Of a stretch of 64,000 bases of DNA, positions 15,001 to 26,370 are shown in pieces (the stretch's first letter is position 1; the number at the start of each line of letters is the position of its first letter). Source of the DNA: Sinonovacula constricta (lineage: Eukaryota; Mollusca; Bivalvia; Cardiida; Solecurtidae); the NCBI GenBank assembly GCA_007844125.1, contig CM017568.1, positions 3,258,547 through 3,322,546 of the forward strand, in the 5' to 3' direction. The position numbers and the translations under genes were made by a program. The notes beneath the pieces are model-generated. The model had not been told where the DNA came from. It saw nothing but the letters and a program-made list of their open reading frames with translations, and searched no databases.

Positions 15001-17649
15001 AGATTATAATCTTATATAGTAAAATGTATTTGCTCTTTCCCTCTTTTTTTAGACATAAATACAATTGTTTACAATTTCACTTTCACAAACCTGTTTTCAC
15101 AATTAAAAATCTTGCTGGATGTAATTACATAGAGGTACACAATGCATTGTATAGACAATGGTGGGTTATTCAGTAAATAAATGTTACGTACATGTGTGTG
15201 TCCACACAGACATTCCATGGCCCGAGGGGGATGAGGCCCTACCAGTGGAGTGTCAGGAGGCCATTGAGGCTCTTCTTACAGTGGATCCTAAACACAGGCC
15301 AGGGGCTAGAGGTACTGTCTTCAATTTTGGCACTATTATGTGTCTTTGGTACATATACTGGAAGGGTTCAAAGCCTCAATATTTGGTGAGAAGGAAAGGG
15401 AATTTACTGATAGGTCTTTGAAAAGGGAAGAAAATGCTCTGGTTATCATAAGAAATATATTTTGTAGAATATTTGGGAAAGATGTCTAAAAATACAACTT
15501 TAGTATAAGTAAGATGGCTTTTCTACTTTCATTGTAGTGGTCTTGCTCTTCTTTGGATTATGCTTCAAATGCTAGTTGTAATGATTCTTCTTTTTCGATA
15601 AAAAATCAATTTTACATCAATTATCAAGACGCCACTGCAAAGGCATTATTAGAGAAATTGAGAAAGTGTTCAGTTTTGTTGGTAATAATTCAAAGTTAAA
15701 AATCTAGTCATATCTGCATTTCATTTTCCAGTCATGGAAATGTTTTGACCCAATGGTAGATAAGGAATGAGCAGACAATGGTTCACGTTGTTTTAACAGC
15801 TAAATAGGAGACACTTGATATTTAAATTGAATTTGCAAGTGATTGCTTTTTACATTTCCTATGGTTGTCTGAAATCGTATGTAAATGACACACTGAAAAT
15901 TTGTGGTAAATTGCTGATAAATTAATGAAACTCTGACCTGTCAGATGTTAAGGCTTTTTCCGAGAAAGCACTCGCTTGTATTCTGCTTGGGACTATAGTC
16001 ATTTCATGGTATATAACTTTGTAATGTAGGCAGTCCCTTATAGTTTAATATGTTTGAGTAAAATACCTCATGCTTTCCTCCATGGTGATATAAAACAGTT
16101 TTAACCTCGGAGACATACCTACCCACTATTGTAGAAAACCTTTCTACCTTGTATTATAAATTATTTGTAGAGTGTGAGTGATGGAGGTGTGGTGGCAGAT
16201 CAGTGTAACAGTTAAAGTGACCAAGACCTCCAGTCTTTCACAATTTCACAATATTTTAATTGAATCGGGAATTATTGATACTTAATGTACTAGAATATTT
16301 ACGAGGATGATCTTTCTTATGTGCTTACTAATCCTTAGCCTACTGTTTTTTTTCAAAAACCCTTCAAAGTTTTTAGTTATTAGCTTATTTGCTACGAGCG
16401 AAGTTATAAGACATATAGGCACACAGTGAAAGACTAACCGCCAAGTAGTGGTTGCAAGACATATAGGCACACAGTGAGAGACTAACCGCCAAGTAGTGGT
16501 TGCAAGACATATAGGCACACAGTGAGAGACTAACCCACAACAAGTTGTTACAAGACATATAGGCACACAGTGAGAGACTAACCAGCAAGTAGTGTACTTG
16601 ATGATCTGGGTCTATTTGATTATGACTGATTATGTCGTGGGGAGCAGGCTTAGAGTTGAAATATCCTTTGTCCCATTGCTGTCATATAACCATGCATTAT
16701 AAATAAACCTTCTTTAATGATTAAAGTCATTTTGATTCATTTCATTACATGATGCTACTAGAATTACATGATATGTTAGTTTAACCTTAGGATCACTTAA
16801 ACTGCATTCATATATTTTTCAGCTGTTCGTAAGATGGCTGCCTTCAAGGAGATAGATTGGCACAACATCCTGGATGTGACACCGCCCTTTATCCCACAAC
16901 CTGACAGCATGACAGACACAGCCTATTTTGAAGGTATGAACAGCCTTGTTAGTGGCACTACCAGTCCATAAGGACCCAGACAATTATACGATCAATCTAT
17001 ATATGTCTGTGTATTACCTTTTTGTTGGATTGTTTTTCTTGCTTAATGCCTCTATAACATTGACAAAAAGCTAATGTTATTACCAGATATGTCCTGGCCT
17101 TCTTAAAAGTAAGTTATTGATGCATGTGTTTTTCTGAAAACTTGCAGGTAATATATTACCAGAACATTACAAAAAAATTCAAATATTTATTTTCATAATG
17201 GTGGATACTTTATGAGAACTTTAACATTCCCCAATGAGTACGACATTGTGTCAGGTCAGCAACTTATGTGTATTTTTTTAAACACTTTATCCACTTGCAT
17301 GTTAACTTCTATAAGTTCTTTATGTTTTCGAAGATATATTGCAACTTTGTGTCAAAGTAGCATTGAAAATAGCATAGTGTGCCATTTCTTAATGACATAT
17401 AACCTTACACCAAAATATTTTGGTCATAGATCTATTGTTTTCTTTATAATGTTCAGCTAAGAATTGTATCTATACTTTTATACACATGTAGTTCAGGGGT
17501 TATTTTATATTCTGCATTTCTAATTTTGTTATCCATTACTTATTTGTTTTTATCTTCACATTCCATTGTGAATTATCTTCTCCTTTTTTATATTTTTAGC
17601 TCGTAATATGATGCAAGGCCTTTTTGTGTCAGATGTGGACCTTCATTAG
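87..17649 (+). CDS. MASTL: MASTL / Greatwall serine-threonine kinase, 5' partial, 15 visible exons
   Basis: AGC-family kinase that, by family knowledge, phosphorylates ENSA/ARPP19 to inhibit PP2A-B55 at mitotic entry. Exons: 87-142, 787-887, 3222-3313, 5276-5415, 5736-5828, 6778-6883, 9121-9416, 9814-11242, 11732-11822, 13327-13464, 13981-14191, 14772-14885, 15210-15311, 16823-16933, 17600-17649 (stop TAG). All boundaries are AG/GT and phases agree except inside exons 7 and 8. Visible motifs in order: glycine loop ISKGAFGKVFLG, ATP lysine in [16 protein letters not shown] split across exons 4/5, DFG in LTDFGLSK, then [16 protein letters not shown] long low-complexity insert (exons 7-11) follows, as is diagnostic of Greatwall, then [24 protein letters not shown] and the AGC tail PPFIPQPD with DTAYFEARN. 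The summed exons (3130 nt) are not divisible by 3 because of three frame breaks (see findings). The start codon and first residues lie upstream of the window. Confidence 0.93.
1714..2368 (-). pseudogene. hAT-transposase-like remnant (ZNF862/KIAA1586 type), nested in MASTL intron 2
   Basis: Two minus-strand pieces. The upstream one (2368 down to about 2084) starts [17 protein letters not shown], like the short Q/S-x-S-x-x-x-F start of many hAT transposases, then low-complexity sequence ending in TGA at 2084. The downstream one (1901 down to 1714) follows a good acceptor (polypyrimidine then CAG, minus strand) and encodes [19 protein letters not shown] and AIHLWMSSG. This resembles the C-terminal dimerisation tail of ZNF862/KIAA1586-like hAT proteins. 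A donor-like CAG/GTAAAT sits at about 2074, but the frame stops just before it, so no clean joined frame exists. The catalytic core is absent. A relic is most likely; a small domesticated gene is a remote alternative. Confidence 0.45.
3476..3805 (+). mobile_element. tRNA-derived SINE
   Basis: The head has a pol III box A (TAGCTCAGGTGG, 3484-3495) and a box B-like GGTTCATACCC (3528-3538) at tRNA spacing. A roughly 250-bp body follows with a conserved-looking central part (CGCGGCTAAGGGGACAGCA). It lies in MASTL intron 3. The broken reading frames across it are not genes. Confidence 0.75.
4634..5290 (+). repeat. Degenerate ~54-bp tandem repeat that includes the MASTL exon 4 acceptor
   Basis: Seven diverged units run up to exon 4. 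Each has the pattern (C/A)CCATATGGC..G(T)GATG-AGTATCTGATTTTGAGTGA followed by a T-rich stretch ending CAATT. The last unit is the real splice junction: ACCATATGGCAG then exon 4 GTGATGGAGTATCTGATT. A SINE at about 4910-5155 splits the array. Confidence 0.7.
4910..5155 (+). mobile_element. 5'-truncated tRNA-derived SINE
   Basis: It starts near a box B (GGTTCGATCCC, about 4913-4923) and continues with a body ending in TTACAATAAACCCAATAAACATAAA. The same body and tail occur inverted at about 37858-38149, so both belong to one family. It interrupts the acceptor-like minisatellite. Confidence 0.7.
5276..5828 (+). CDS. MASTL: MASTL exons 4-5, catalytic loop and DFG
   Basis: Exon 4 (5276-5415) begins [14 protein letters not shown], the hinge and helix D region, and ends in the middle of the HRD arginine codon. 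Exon 5 (5736-5828) continues with DIKPDNMLI and LTDFGLSK. The catalytic Asp, the Asn and the Mg-binding DFG Asp are all present, so the N-lobe and catalytic loop look active. The exon 4 acceptor lies at the edge of a minisatellite that resembles it. Confidence 0.92.
7227..7793. mobile_element. MITE with TA target duplication (Tc1/mariner-pogo-like)
   Basis: Termini are near-perfect inverted repeats: CAGTCAACTCTCGTTATCTC at 7227 and its complement ending at 7793, each flanked by TA (7225-7226, 7794-7795). The 567-bp interior has more inverted copies of the 'gagatatccga' type but no transposase. The CAGT ends and TA duplication fit pogo/Tigger-like non-autonomous elements. Confidence 0.75.
9121..11242 (+). 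CDS. MASTL: MASTL exons 7-8, large kinase insert with three frame breaks
   Basis: These exons encode the poorly conserved Greatwall insert between the DFG and APE segments. It is rich in Ser, Asp and Lys and holds [11 protein letters not shown], similar in pattern to the KRNF..V..SP stretch of vertebrate MASTL. Exon 7 (9121-9416) is open in one frame to about 9252 and in another from 9253 on. Exon 8 (9814-11242) starts in phase, then is open in a second frame for about 9890-10099 and a third from 10065 to the donor at 11243. Correcting +1 in exon 7 and -1 twice in exon 8 restores every downstream phase. Consensus errors, a mutated allele or unusual processing could explain this. Confidence 0.8.
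13981..14885 (+). CDS. MASTL: MASTL exons 11-12, APE motif and C-lobe
   Basis: Exon 11 (13981-14191) has several TP sites ([16 protein letters not shown]) followed by [12 protein letters not shown], the end of the activation segment. Exon 12 (14772-14885) encodes [28 protein letters not shown], the helix F/G region. The split catalytic domain thus resumes after the insert, as in Greatwall orthologues. Confidence 0.92.
14230..14765 (+). repeat. Degenerate TTCTGACAT repeat filling MASTL intron 11
   Basis: About a dozen variants of cTTCTGACATnT occur every 25-45 bases right up to the exon 12 acceptor, making the intron unusually pyrimidine-rich. Units are too diverged for a fixed period. Confidence 0.5.
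15210..17649 (+). CDS. MASTL: MASTL exons 13-15, end of C-lobe and AGC tail
   Basis: Exon 13 (15210-15311) encodes [12 protein letters not shown] and the C-lobe arginine region. Exon 14 (16823-16933) encodes [27 protein letters not shown], the AGC C-tail. Exon 15 (17600-17649) ends the protein with 16 residues finishing SDVDLH before TAG. The tail is short, as expected for Greatwall, which lacks a classical hydrophobic motif. Confidence 0.9.
16402..16590 (+). repeat. 48-bp minisatellite, 4 copies
   Basis: The unit AAGACATATAGGCACACAGT plus 28 bases is repeated four times with few changes, in MASTL intron 13. Forty-eight is a multiple of three, which explains the long minus-strand frames here; I do not consider them genes. 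Confidence 0.85.
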
Positions 17650-17798
17650 CACACCATGTTGACAACAACTGACAGGAAGTGAAGATATGCTGATTTTTAT
17701 TTTCCAAAGCTTACATGATCAAGGTTTAATTATGAAAAAAAAAGCTAAGCATTGTTGATAATATTATGCAGCTAGGTTTGTGTATTATCATGATTTTT

Positions 17799-17817
17799 AA
17801 TAAACTTGTGTAATAAA
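17799..17817 (+). terminator. MASTL polyadenylation signals
   Basis: AATAAA occurs at 17799-17804 and again at about 17812-17817, roughly 150 bases after the stop codon. This gives a short 3'UTR (about 17650-17835). No other strong signal lies nearer the stop. Confidence 0.6.
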
Positions 17818-17931
17818 TTAAATGTTTTGTCACCTTTTGGTACAGTAGTAATTACAGTTCTTTAGATCAAATTATTTAGGACTGAAAGTTTGCTATACCA
17901 GTATGTTGTGTACGTTTACATTTTAATAATA

Positions 17932-18716
17932 CAGGCTCGAATTTAAGCAAAAATATTAATTGGCCACAGGGCCAGCTGGCCAGAAATCTTTCTGACCCTG
18001 CTGAAAATCTACTGGCCCTGAAAAATTATATTATCATTGGATGAAAATAATATTGAAAACTGTTTTCTGAAGTTTAATGTTTAAAGCATGTTATCTCTTA
18101 TACATTACTACAATGTGACACTGGTTTCATCTGTAAGCATTAAATCAATCATATCATATTACAATCTGAATCAGTCATCACTTTCACTTGTACTATCTGG
18201 TTTTCTAGGCTTGTATGCCTGTTGCTCTGGTCTTCTGGCCAGGACTCGTGGAAAGCGTGTGATCATTTTATTAGCTCGTATTCTCATCCTTTTTCTAGCT
18301 TCTCACCTTTTAGTAATTTCGCTTTTTTTCTGGAGGCTCGACGGCTTGAATAAACCTCCACATTGTAACCTGTGACGTTTTTAACAATGCTGCTCAAATA
18401 CCTATTAAGTGACTGAGCACAAGACGCGATGACATAGACAAATCTTGTGTAAGAAATTACAATACGGTTGCGTCTGATTGGTCGGTCATAAAATCAATAT
18501 GCACACAAACTGATTTCGTATACACATTGTGTGCGGAAGTCACTCCATTTATTTATAGATGTTAGTCAACTGCTGAAAACAAGCTATACTGATGGAAATA
18601 TCAATTGGCATTTATGTTTTTTTACAAGCCACCAGGCTTGCTAGCTAGGTACAAACAAGCCCGACCCCAAATCTACCGGCCTCAGGCTCTCAGGCTTGAC
18701 TTAAATTCGAGCCCTG
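17932..18716. mobile_element. hAT-type MITE downstream of MASTL
   Basis: Inverted ends CAGGCTCGAATTTAAG (17932) and CTTAAATTCGAGCCCTG complement (ending 18716), with matching subterminal 'ggccag/ctggcc' sequence. Flanking TAATA occurs on both sides, so the target duplication is partial. On the minus strand a short MWRFIQAVEPPEKKRNY frame could be a vestige of a transposase start; this is weak. Confidence 0.6.
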
Positions 18717-20195
18717 TAATACCTTCTGCATTGTTCATTACTTGAGTAACAACTTTCTAAGTGCGACTGAAAGTGAAATTTGTATATATTATGTTAGGAT
18801 AAATACACACCTGTATATTTCCTTGTTTTCATCATGAATAAATAATAACGTAAATACATACACTTGCTTATATAAACATGGGTTTACAATAAAAAAGGCC
18901 TTTTTAGTAAAGCATTGAAGGTTAACAAGATAGAATACCTTATTTATTTATTTGGATGTGTTTATATCCAGGAACAGTAGTGAGCTTCTTATATTGTTAT
19001 GGTTTACAAACTTGCAGGTAAAACTTCTGTGATTAATATAGTGACACAAACACCATATTTGTCAACTGACTCTTCTCTCAGTTTTCATGCCATTATGGTT
19101 AGTTTAGAAAATAATAAATTAAGTTTATTTGTCATTTTTCTTAAGATTAAGTATCACTTTTGTACCTAGAATTATACTTGCAAACTTTGTGTAGCCATTT
19201 CTGTATTTGTTGCCTGTAGATGTTTTGTTTGATTTTATGCAAAATATTAACCGCAGTGACTTACATTACTATTACTATTAATTCTTAGGTGGTTTCCATA
19301 CTATTATTACTAAAAGACCTTTAATTGTTTTATTGACTATGTCTATATCCTTATACCAATTAAGATAAAATATTTGATTTATAAAATAAATTAATAATAT
19401 TTGTGACATTGACAGTGTGTTTTTGCCACTTGTTTATATTATTTAAAAAATATAATATGTGGCATGAAATACAGCTGATGTATAAAAAATGCTTATGTCT
19501 TAGGCAGGTGGTTTGTTTAATCATCTATTGTCAAGGTATTCTGCAGTCATCTAATAGTTTATTTACATTAATATGATTTTTAACTCTTTGATTAGAAACT
19601 AGCATAGTACATATTTTGCATGAATGGCATGTAATACAGTACTAAACCTTGTAAAATACAGGTCTTAATGTGCTTGCTTAAACATAAGGCTTATAATACA
19701 TTTTCTTACAGTATCTGTTCATGATATAAACCAAATCATTTTCCTGGAGGCTGCCAGTTATTGAACACATTGTGTTAGATTTCTGTGATAGTAAGAGTTT
19801 GTATATAATTCAGATTCCCCTCGGGTGTTTTCCCATATTATTTGAATATTTTTTGCATGTTTTTTGTATATATTTGGTCTTTTTTGTTATATTTATCTTT
19901 ACTCTTTTCTGGTGTGAAGTCACCTTTCAATGCTTAAGTGATATATGGGTTTGATTGATATCATGTTAGGGCCAGTAATGCTTTATATATATTTTATGAC
20001 ATATAGAATGGTTTGTTCGTAGTTGTTAATATTATTACTTTAAGTCAGCAATTATAAAGTTTATTAAATCTTTTAGCACTGTCTGGTCATAAAAAAATTT
20101 AAGTGATTTTGTTCTAATCCTAAAGCTTTGATTAGTTCAAAAAGGTTTGCATTATCAAATGGCCTGCTGTTTATTTCTGAAAAAGATGACATGAT

Positions 20196-20505
20196 ATGTT
20201 CACAAACCACCAAATCATGATGTGCTATGTACACACTACCAAATCATGATGTGCTATGTACACATACTACCAAATTATGATGTGCTATGTACACACACTA
20301 CCAAATCATGATGTGCTATGTACACACTACCAAATCATGATGTGCTTTGTACACACACTACCCAATCATGATGTGCTATGTACACACACTACCAAATCAT
20401 GATGTGCTATGTACACACACTACCAAATCATGATGTGCTATGTACACACACTACCAAATCATGATGTGCTATGTACACACACTACCAATTCATGATGTGC
20501 TATGT
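20196..20505 (+). repeat. 29/31-bp minisatellite, 10 copies
   Basis: Unit ACCAAATCATGATGTGCTAT followed by GTACACACACT, ten copies, alternating in the number of AC dinucleotides. Confidence 0.9.
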
Positions 20506-23424
20506 TCAGGCCACTGTTATTAACAGGAAACATTTAATCCAGTAACTTTCTTTGGCAGCTACGTTTATTCTAACAGCCAAAGTTTTAAATTCTGTACTTT
20601 CACAATGACCTTGGAATAAGTTTTTGAATATGATTAACCTCAAAGGAACGTTTTATTAAGGGTCTGTTTTGCTGACAGTGAAGAATGAAGGTAATATAGG
20701 ACCTGACATGCCTTTTAAAACACCTGCATATAATTATCCTATAGGTTAATACACAACGTTGTACTATGAGGATTATTTTATTTCTAAACCCATATATTAC
20801 TTTACAATATATATTGATTGACTTTAATTGTACCTGTACCATTCTGTTAGACTTATCTGAATTTGAATGTAAAATACTTTGCTATTTGTCATGCATAAAA
20901 TAAAAGTTTGATAACAGTAGGCTTGTGCATCCAGGAAACATATATGTATTTGTACAGTAAAAAGTATGTATATGTCATTAATTAACTGATATTGTCTTTA
21001 ATGAGCAGAATTAACTTAGGCTTTCTTACACACCTTTCGTCAGATACTGATTAGCATTACAGGGTGTGTTTTTCTATGAGTGAAATTTTCATTTCATTTC
21101 AATATTGTGACTTAATTGTCTGTCACTGCAAGTGTTTGCAAAGTGACAGTTGGCAAGACTCTGTTAACAATAAAAACCTAGACATTTGAAATTGAATGAA
21201 CTTTCAGATTTACTTTTATTTAAATGCTTTTAATACCTATGTATTGGAAAATGTTCATGTTATACATTGAGAGTATGCTAATAACATTATCTTTTTAAGA
21301 ATGTGGCTACATTTCTGGAATATCTGTTCCATACAAGTAAAAGCTATATATAGATTAAGGCTTCTAAATGATAACAGAAATATGTATAGTGTAGAAGATT
21401 TTATATGTTTCATGCTTACATTAATACCAGTATAGTTTTGGTAATACATGGAATATTTGGCAGAAGGGGATTTAACTTTAGATCAAATCTTCTATCAATG
21501 TTACATTTACTAAACAGCCATTGTTGGTCTCCTCACCACAAATTGGACTGCAACTTCGAAAAGTATTATTTAAGATAATAGAATAAAAATGTAGACATAA
21601 TTGATATCCAGCTCAGAGGTTATAAACATAATTAGGTTTTATGTTTCTAATTGGAATCTCACCTGGAGTAAAACTTTCATTTAAGGTGAAACTTGAGCCC
21701 AACAATACGTGGTTCCTGGCTCTAAAATGAAATATATGGTTGCATTTTTTATAATTTCTTCTGAAATTAACTGTTTAAACAAAAAGCTATTGGCTAATTA
21801 AACACAATGCCACAATTTCACTTTAACCAAATATTGATTTATGGTAAATATGTTTATTCAGAGGTACTTATATGCACATGGAGTTTTTCTCTCATAAAAT
21901 AGGCTTTCTTTTTAAATTGTTTAAAATAAAAGCAATCCATTTAACAGGTTTCGACAATATTGTGTGTGTTTATTAAGGGTATTCTATTGGTGATTTATTT
22001 ACATGTATTGTTAAGCTAGTCAAAAATGCTTTGAATAAACTGATGTAAACAGAACATTTGTATGTGCTTTCAATCATCCCTTACATAGCAAATGGAAGCT
22101 ACTTGAAGTGTTAACATGGAAGGCTGATCTTTAACCAAGTTGATTACTAATGCAATATGAAATGTTGAAAAAAAGATCCTATTCCTTACTGCATGTATGT
22201 AATTCATTTAACAGTACAGTGTGGAGGTTAGGTTACTTTGTTACATCAAGCACACCTTTACCGTTCTGATCAGTCGTATCCATATATACCTGGTACTTGT
22301 AGTTAGTTAAATAGATTAAACATGGTAGGCACACTTTCCTCAAACTGACAGGTAAGCTTAACTTGTATCCTGGTATTTTAAAAGCAAACATTGATGTAAA
22401 AAGGTCTAACAAAGCCAGCTCTCTCTCTCTCTCTCATCAGTATGTATAGCTGTTACCTACATGGGGCTGAGATCTGAAACATATGGAAAAAAACTATGTT
22501 ATCTAAGTAACGACGGAAGTGGTAAAAGTCACAGAATATATAAAGGATATTTGTCTATTGCGATGTGTGATCGTATTTTATTTCACAAGTGGTCATAGAA
22601 AATAACTTTCACGAGTTTCGCACCTTTTATTTCCTACTAATTTCATCTCTTTCATTCAAATCAGCTGTTTTAGCTGTCCGTAATTGGGACTCAGGGTGAA
22701 ATGATTTCTTTCACTGATATTTCATATTCTTTTATCCAGAAGCATGAAATTAAAGAACAAATGTAAGGCCAGAAACATTTTCAAACACACATCAGACGGG
22801 AATGTTGAGTTACATATAATTAATACAGGTAGAAACAGAAACGTCAGAGTACCACATATATAGCTGTCTTAGTGTTTTGAATTAAGGTATCATCCGCATG
22901 ATGGCATACGTAGATGCTTTTACCATACTTGTCTAGCCCCTCTACCCCTACCCCAACTAACAGGTTGGAAGTTGTTATAATCTTTTAAAAAAAATGTCGT
23001 TGCGATGAGCAAAAACCATTAACACAATCAAGTGCGGCCTTCTACGCAGGCGTGCAGGGGAATCTACGTATTGTAATGTTTTAATTTGTATACCGTCGTT
23101 GATCGCAACGTAGGAGAAGTGTTAGAAAAACTGTAAAAATGCCTGTGTACTCAAATTCTTTTATTTTTACCTACAAAGCCCATTCGAAACGGATGACTGC
23201 TCCTCACCGTACATTGTGTATTCATGGTCATATATAGTTTCTAATTGACATTCTCAAACGTGTTCTTTTGCGATTTCGATTGCTTTGTAGTGTATTCATA
23301 GGCTATGTTTAAAGGGGTTGAAAGTGGGTCAAAGGCTTGCACGAGTACACATATGTGTGCTTATTGGAAAAACTGCTTGTCACATTTCCACAGTTTTAAT
23401 TTTGGCAACGTCCAGCTAATTATT

Positions 23425-23575
23425 GATATGTCTGGAGAGAACCAACGCCGCACCCTAACTCAGCTGGACAACTCCACGGTAATAGTTATCGCCCCGACCC
23501 TGACTCGAACCCACGCGATGAGGGGCGAAGGAGTCACAATTCGGTGATTCTAACTATTATCGACCTGCCATAACA
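23425..23575 (-). mobile_element. Possible tRNA-derived SINE fragment
   Basis: The minus strand has a good box B (GGGTTCGAGTC, complement of GACTCGAACCC near 23501) followed by a body containing GGAGTTGTCCAGCTGAGTTA. Box A is not clear, so a truncated SINE is the most I can support. Confidence 0.4.
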
Positions 23576-25120
23576 TTTGTGCGATTTTTTTTAAAAAATC
23601 GTCTAGGTTTCGAGCCAGTCTAAGACGTCCTTTTTTCAGGAAGTCACCAAAACTAATATTCATCATTAAGAAAAAATGCGCGATTCACTGTCAGACTTCT
23701 AGCAGAAGCCCGAACTTGCATTAAGCACCTGTCTAGCTTATTCTGAAGAGACTTTCTATTTTTTATAAACTACTTATTAATGTCCTATGTGCGTATACAT
23801 AAAGTACATTTTATCAAAATTATTGATATTTATTTTTTTTCTTTAATATTATCAAGTCGTCCATGACCAGAAATGCTAAAGCAGGGGTCAAGTGTAGTTC
23901 ACAACCGCTGAGCACGGTAACAAGTTCCTCAAAATAAACACCAAACCATTGATGCGAAGCATCAAAGGCGACGTAAATAATGAAAAATGGTTTAAACAAT
24001 TTAAGACACACATAATTTAAACTTAATTGAAAAGTGTCGTTTACTTGAAAGTTTACCGTGTAAATCACCATACCATGAAAGGTCTATATTTAGACATTGT
24101 AAGGCCACACAATATATAAAATTCCGAAAAAAAATAGCAATAACATGACGCCGCAAAATTCAGAAACACATTAACAATGCATAGGTTTTTGTCATGTCGC
24201 AATGTTTAAAAGGTGAGTTTTGATTAAGTTCTGTTTGATATACATATTACTATAGTCTTAAGCATTATGCTTAAGCCGTATGACGTTGTTGTTTTCGCAC
24301 ACCATTCTAATCAAGTAGTTTACTTTACCATAATCTGGAATTCATAATCCTATACAGAAGCTGTTGAAATTATATTGTTTTGGTTTGTTTTCATATGCTA
24401 AATTCGTCACATTTTTATAGAAAAGAACAAAACTGAACAAACGTTTATTTGGCATTTAAGGTTACATCACTTATTGCCAGTTAACACATAACCAACATTG
24501 TATTTTTAATCAATATTTCCCTTTCCTATGGAAAAGTATCATACGAAGTTTATATAAAAACACAATAATACCTATATAATATTTTATATACAAGGCATTC
24601 TATTTTAAATTAATTTTACCAATATCATCTAGCCTTAACATAAAATTTGTTATCTTTTTACGTTAACATTTTAATGTTAAAAATATAATCTAAGCTGCTT
24701 AAAGCAACACACAGTCAAAATGTATGCTAGGCCATAAAAAAGCAATTTTCTGAGTATCTTTTATTTTCTCACTCAGCCTAGAAAAATTGCTGAATTCATT
24801 AAAGCGTTTGTTCTTTCTCGGCCATTATGGCGATAACTCATTACGAAAAAAGATGACTTCAATATTTAGCTATACATTTGTAATATCAGGAAAAATATAT
24901 CCAATATAACAATTATTCTTTTTTACTTGCACTAGCTTTGAAATTCAATCAAAGCGTTTCATACTTCCCACTGTTTATATACCTATAACATAAATCTTGC
25001 AACGTTTATTAAAACTCTCTGATTTTTTGGAAGATGTCTGGCATCTATATATCTAAAATTGATACACCATAGCTGAGAACAGTATGGAAACCCTGGAAGG
25101 ACATTCTGTTGTCATTACTT

Positions 25121-26012
25121 ATTGTTATTACGTATTTGATATTACTTAATTGTCCAGTGGTAACACACTCTGCATTACAAATGTTGATGTCCTAGGTGTT
25201 TAGTGGTACCTGTTCATGGGTGTACACTAACCAGTATAATGAAATCTGTTTTAATCTCCCCACTCTGTCACAGTGTCTGTATTAGAGTAGAATCTAAGTA
25301 GAAAGAATTTATCCGATTTGATTTAATTTAGCGTCCGTTTTAACAGTATTTCAGTCGTATACAGGCGGGAGTTCTATATCATAACTTAAGTCATTAAATA
25401 CCGAACTAATGAATACACAAGTGTACGGAAGGCCCAGAAGGACACTTTTACTTATTTGTTATTACTTATTCCTTATTTGCCACTATGTAATAATTGTGAT
25501 ATAATTGTGTTTAAACGCTGGAAACACATCCGATGGTACCAAGATGGAGAAAAAGAATCGGTATGTCATTTGTTACCTGGTTAGTGTATACCCATGAAAA
25601 GGTACCACTTAACACCCAGGACATCATTACTTGTAATCCAGTGTGTGTTACCTGGTTAGTGTATACCCATGAAAAGGTACCACTTAACACCCAGGACATC
25701 ATTACTTGTAATCCAGTGTGTGTTACCTGGTTAGTGTATACCCATGAAAAGGTACCACTTAACACCCAGGACATCATTACTTGTAATCCAGTGTGTGTTA
25801 CCTGGTTAGTGTATACCCATGAAAAGGTACCACTTAACACCCAGGACATCATTACTTGTAATCCAGTGTGTGTTACCTGGTTAGTGTATACCCATGAAAA
25901 GGTACCACTTAACACCCAGGACATCATTACTTGTTAACACCCAGGACATCATTACTTGTAATCCAGTGTGTGTTACCTCTAGACAATAAAGTAATAACAA
26001 ATACGTAATAAG
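25121..26012. mobile_element. Inverted-repeat element whose right arm contains a 75-bp minisatellite
   Basis: The left arm (about 25125-25240: ATTACGTATTTG...GTCCAGTGGTAACACAC...GATGTCCTAGGTGTTTAGTGG...CACTAACCAG) is the inverted complement of the right end (about 25900-26012). The right arm has been tandemly amplified: five near-identical 75-bp units at 25573-25935 and a partial sixth. A weaker copy of the outer part recurs at 25420-25500. No transposase is visible. Confidence 0.65.
25573..25935 (+). repeat. 75-bp minisatellite, 5 copies, nearly identical
   Basis: The unit starts GTTACCTGGTTAGTGTATAC. Copies are essentially identical, so amplification is recent. The period is a multiple of three and lacks stops on both strands, giving false 134-138 residue frames. 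Confidence 0.92.
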
Positions 26013-26014
26013 AA

Positions 26015-26370
26015 TACTCGTCATTACATAACAGGTATTTCCTATCCGAGCCAAGCTGCCAAGAAAACCACGTGACCACTTATTTTTGAGATCAGTTTTC
26101 ATAAACATCCGGGTAATCAGGTCTGACGTCTATTTGTAGATGAAATCCCCATCGTACTTATTCACAGATTTGGAAATAATGGACATTTTAAGCGGTATAT
26201 TTCACGATTTGTACTGTCTTACAGATACGCTAATTACGTTATAAACAGCCTTTACTTAAACTATAACTTTATGCAGCAATAGTGCCAACATTCTCCAGAA
26301 CAGGGGTTAGATGATACATGTATTAAATATAGGCAAACTATCGACAACCACCTTTAACTGCTGTGTACAT
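26015..26370 (+). repeat. Unclassified interspersed repeat, copy 1 of 3
   Basis: Shares, in order, TTTCCTATCCGAGCCA, an AACCACGTGA/ACTTTTGAGAT block, a GGGTAATC..TCTGACGTC block and AGGCAAACTATCGACAACCACC with copies near 40970-41475 and 45732-46235. It lacks their first ~100 bases. Confidence 0.6.

Larger units (their letters stand above)
143..17599. other. MASTL introns, sections with nothing recognisable
   Basis: I see no gene, RNA or clear repeat in introns at 143-786, 5416-5735, 5829-6777, 9417-9813, 11243-11731, 11823-13326, 13465-13980, 14886-15209 and 16934-17599, nor in most of 7794-9120. They are AT-rich. Remaining introns hold the elements listed separately. A 25-bp motif is directly repeated at about 4148-4200. 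Confidence 0.5.
18717..25080. other. Intergenic stretch, mostly unannotatable
   Basis: Apart from the minisatellite at 20196-20505, a short CT run near 22420 and a SINE-like piece near 23430-23560, I see no gene. Reading frames are short and AT-driven, with no domain I can recognise. Confidence 0.5.

Noticed and set aside
25511..25937. 134-138 residue repeat proteins on both strands
   Set aside because: Produced by the 75-bp minisatellite; identical at DNA level, no signal or context for a gene.
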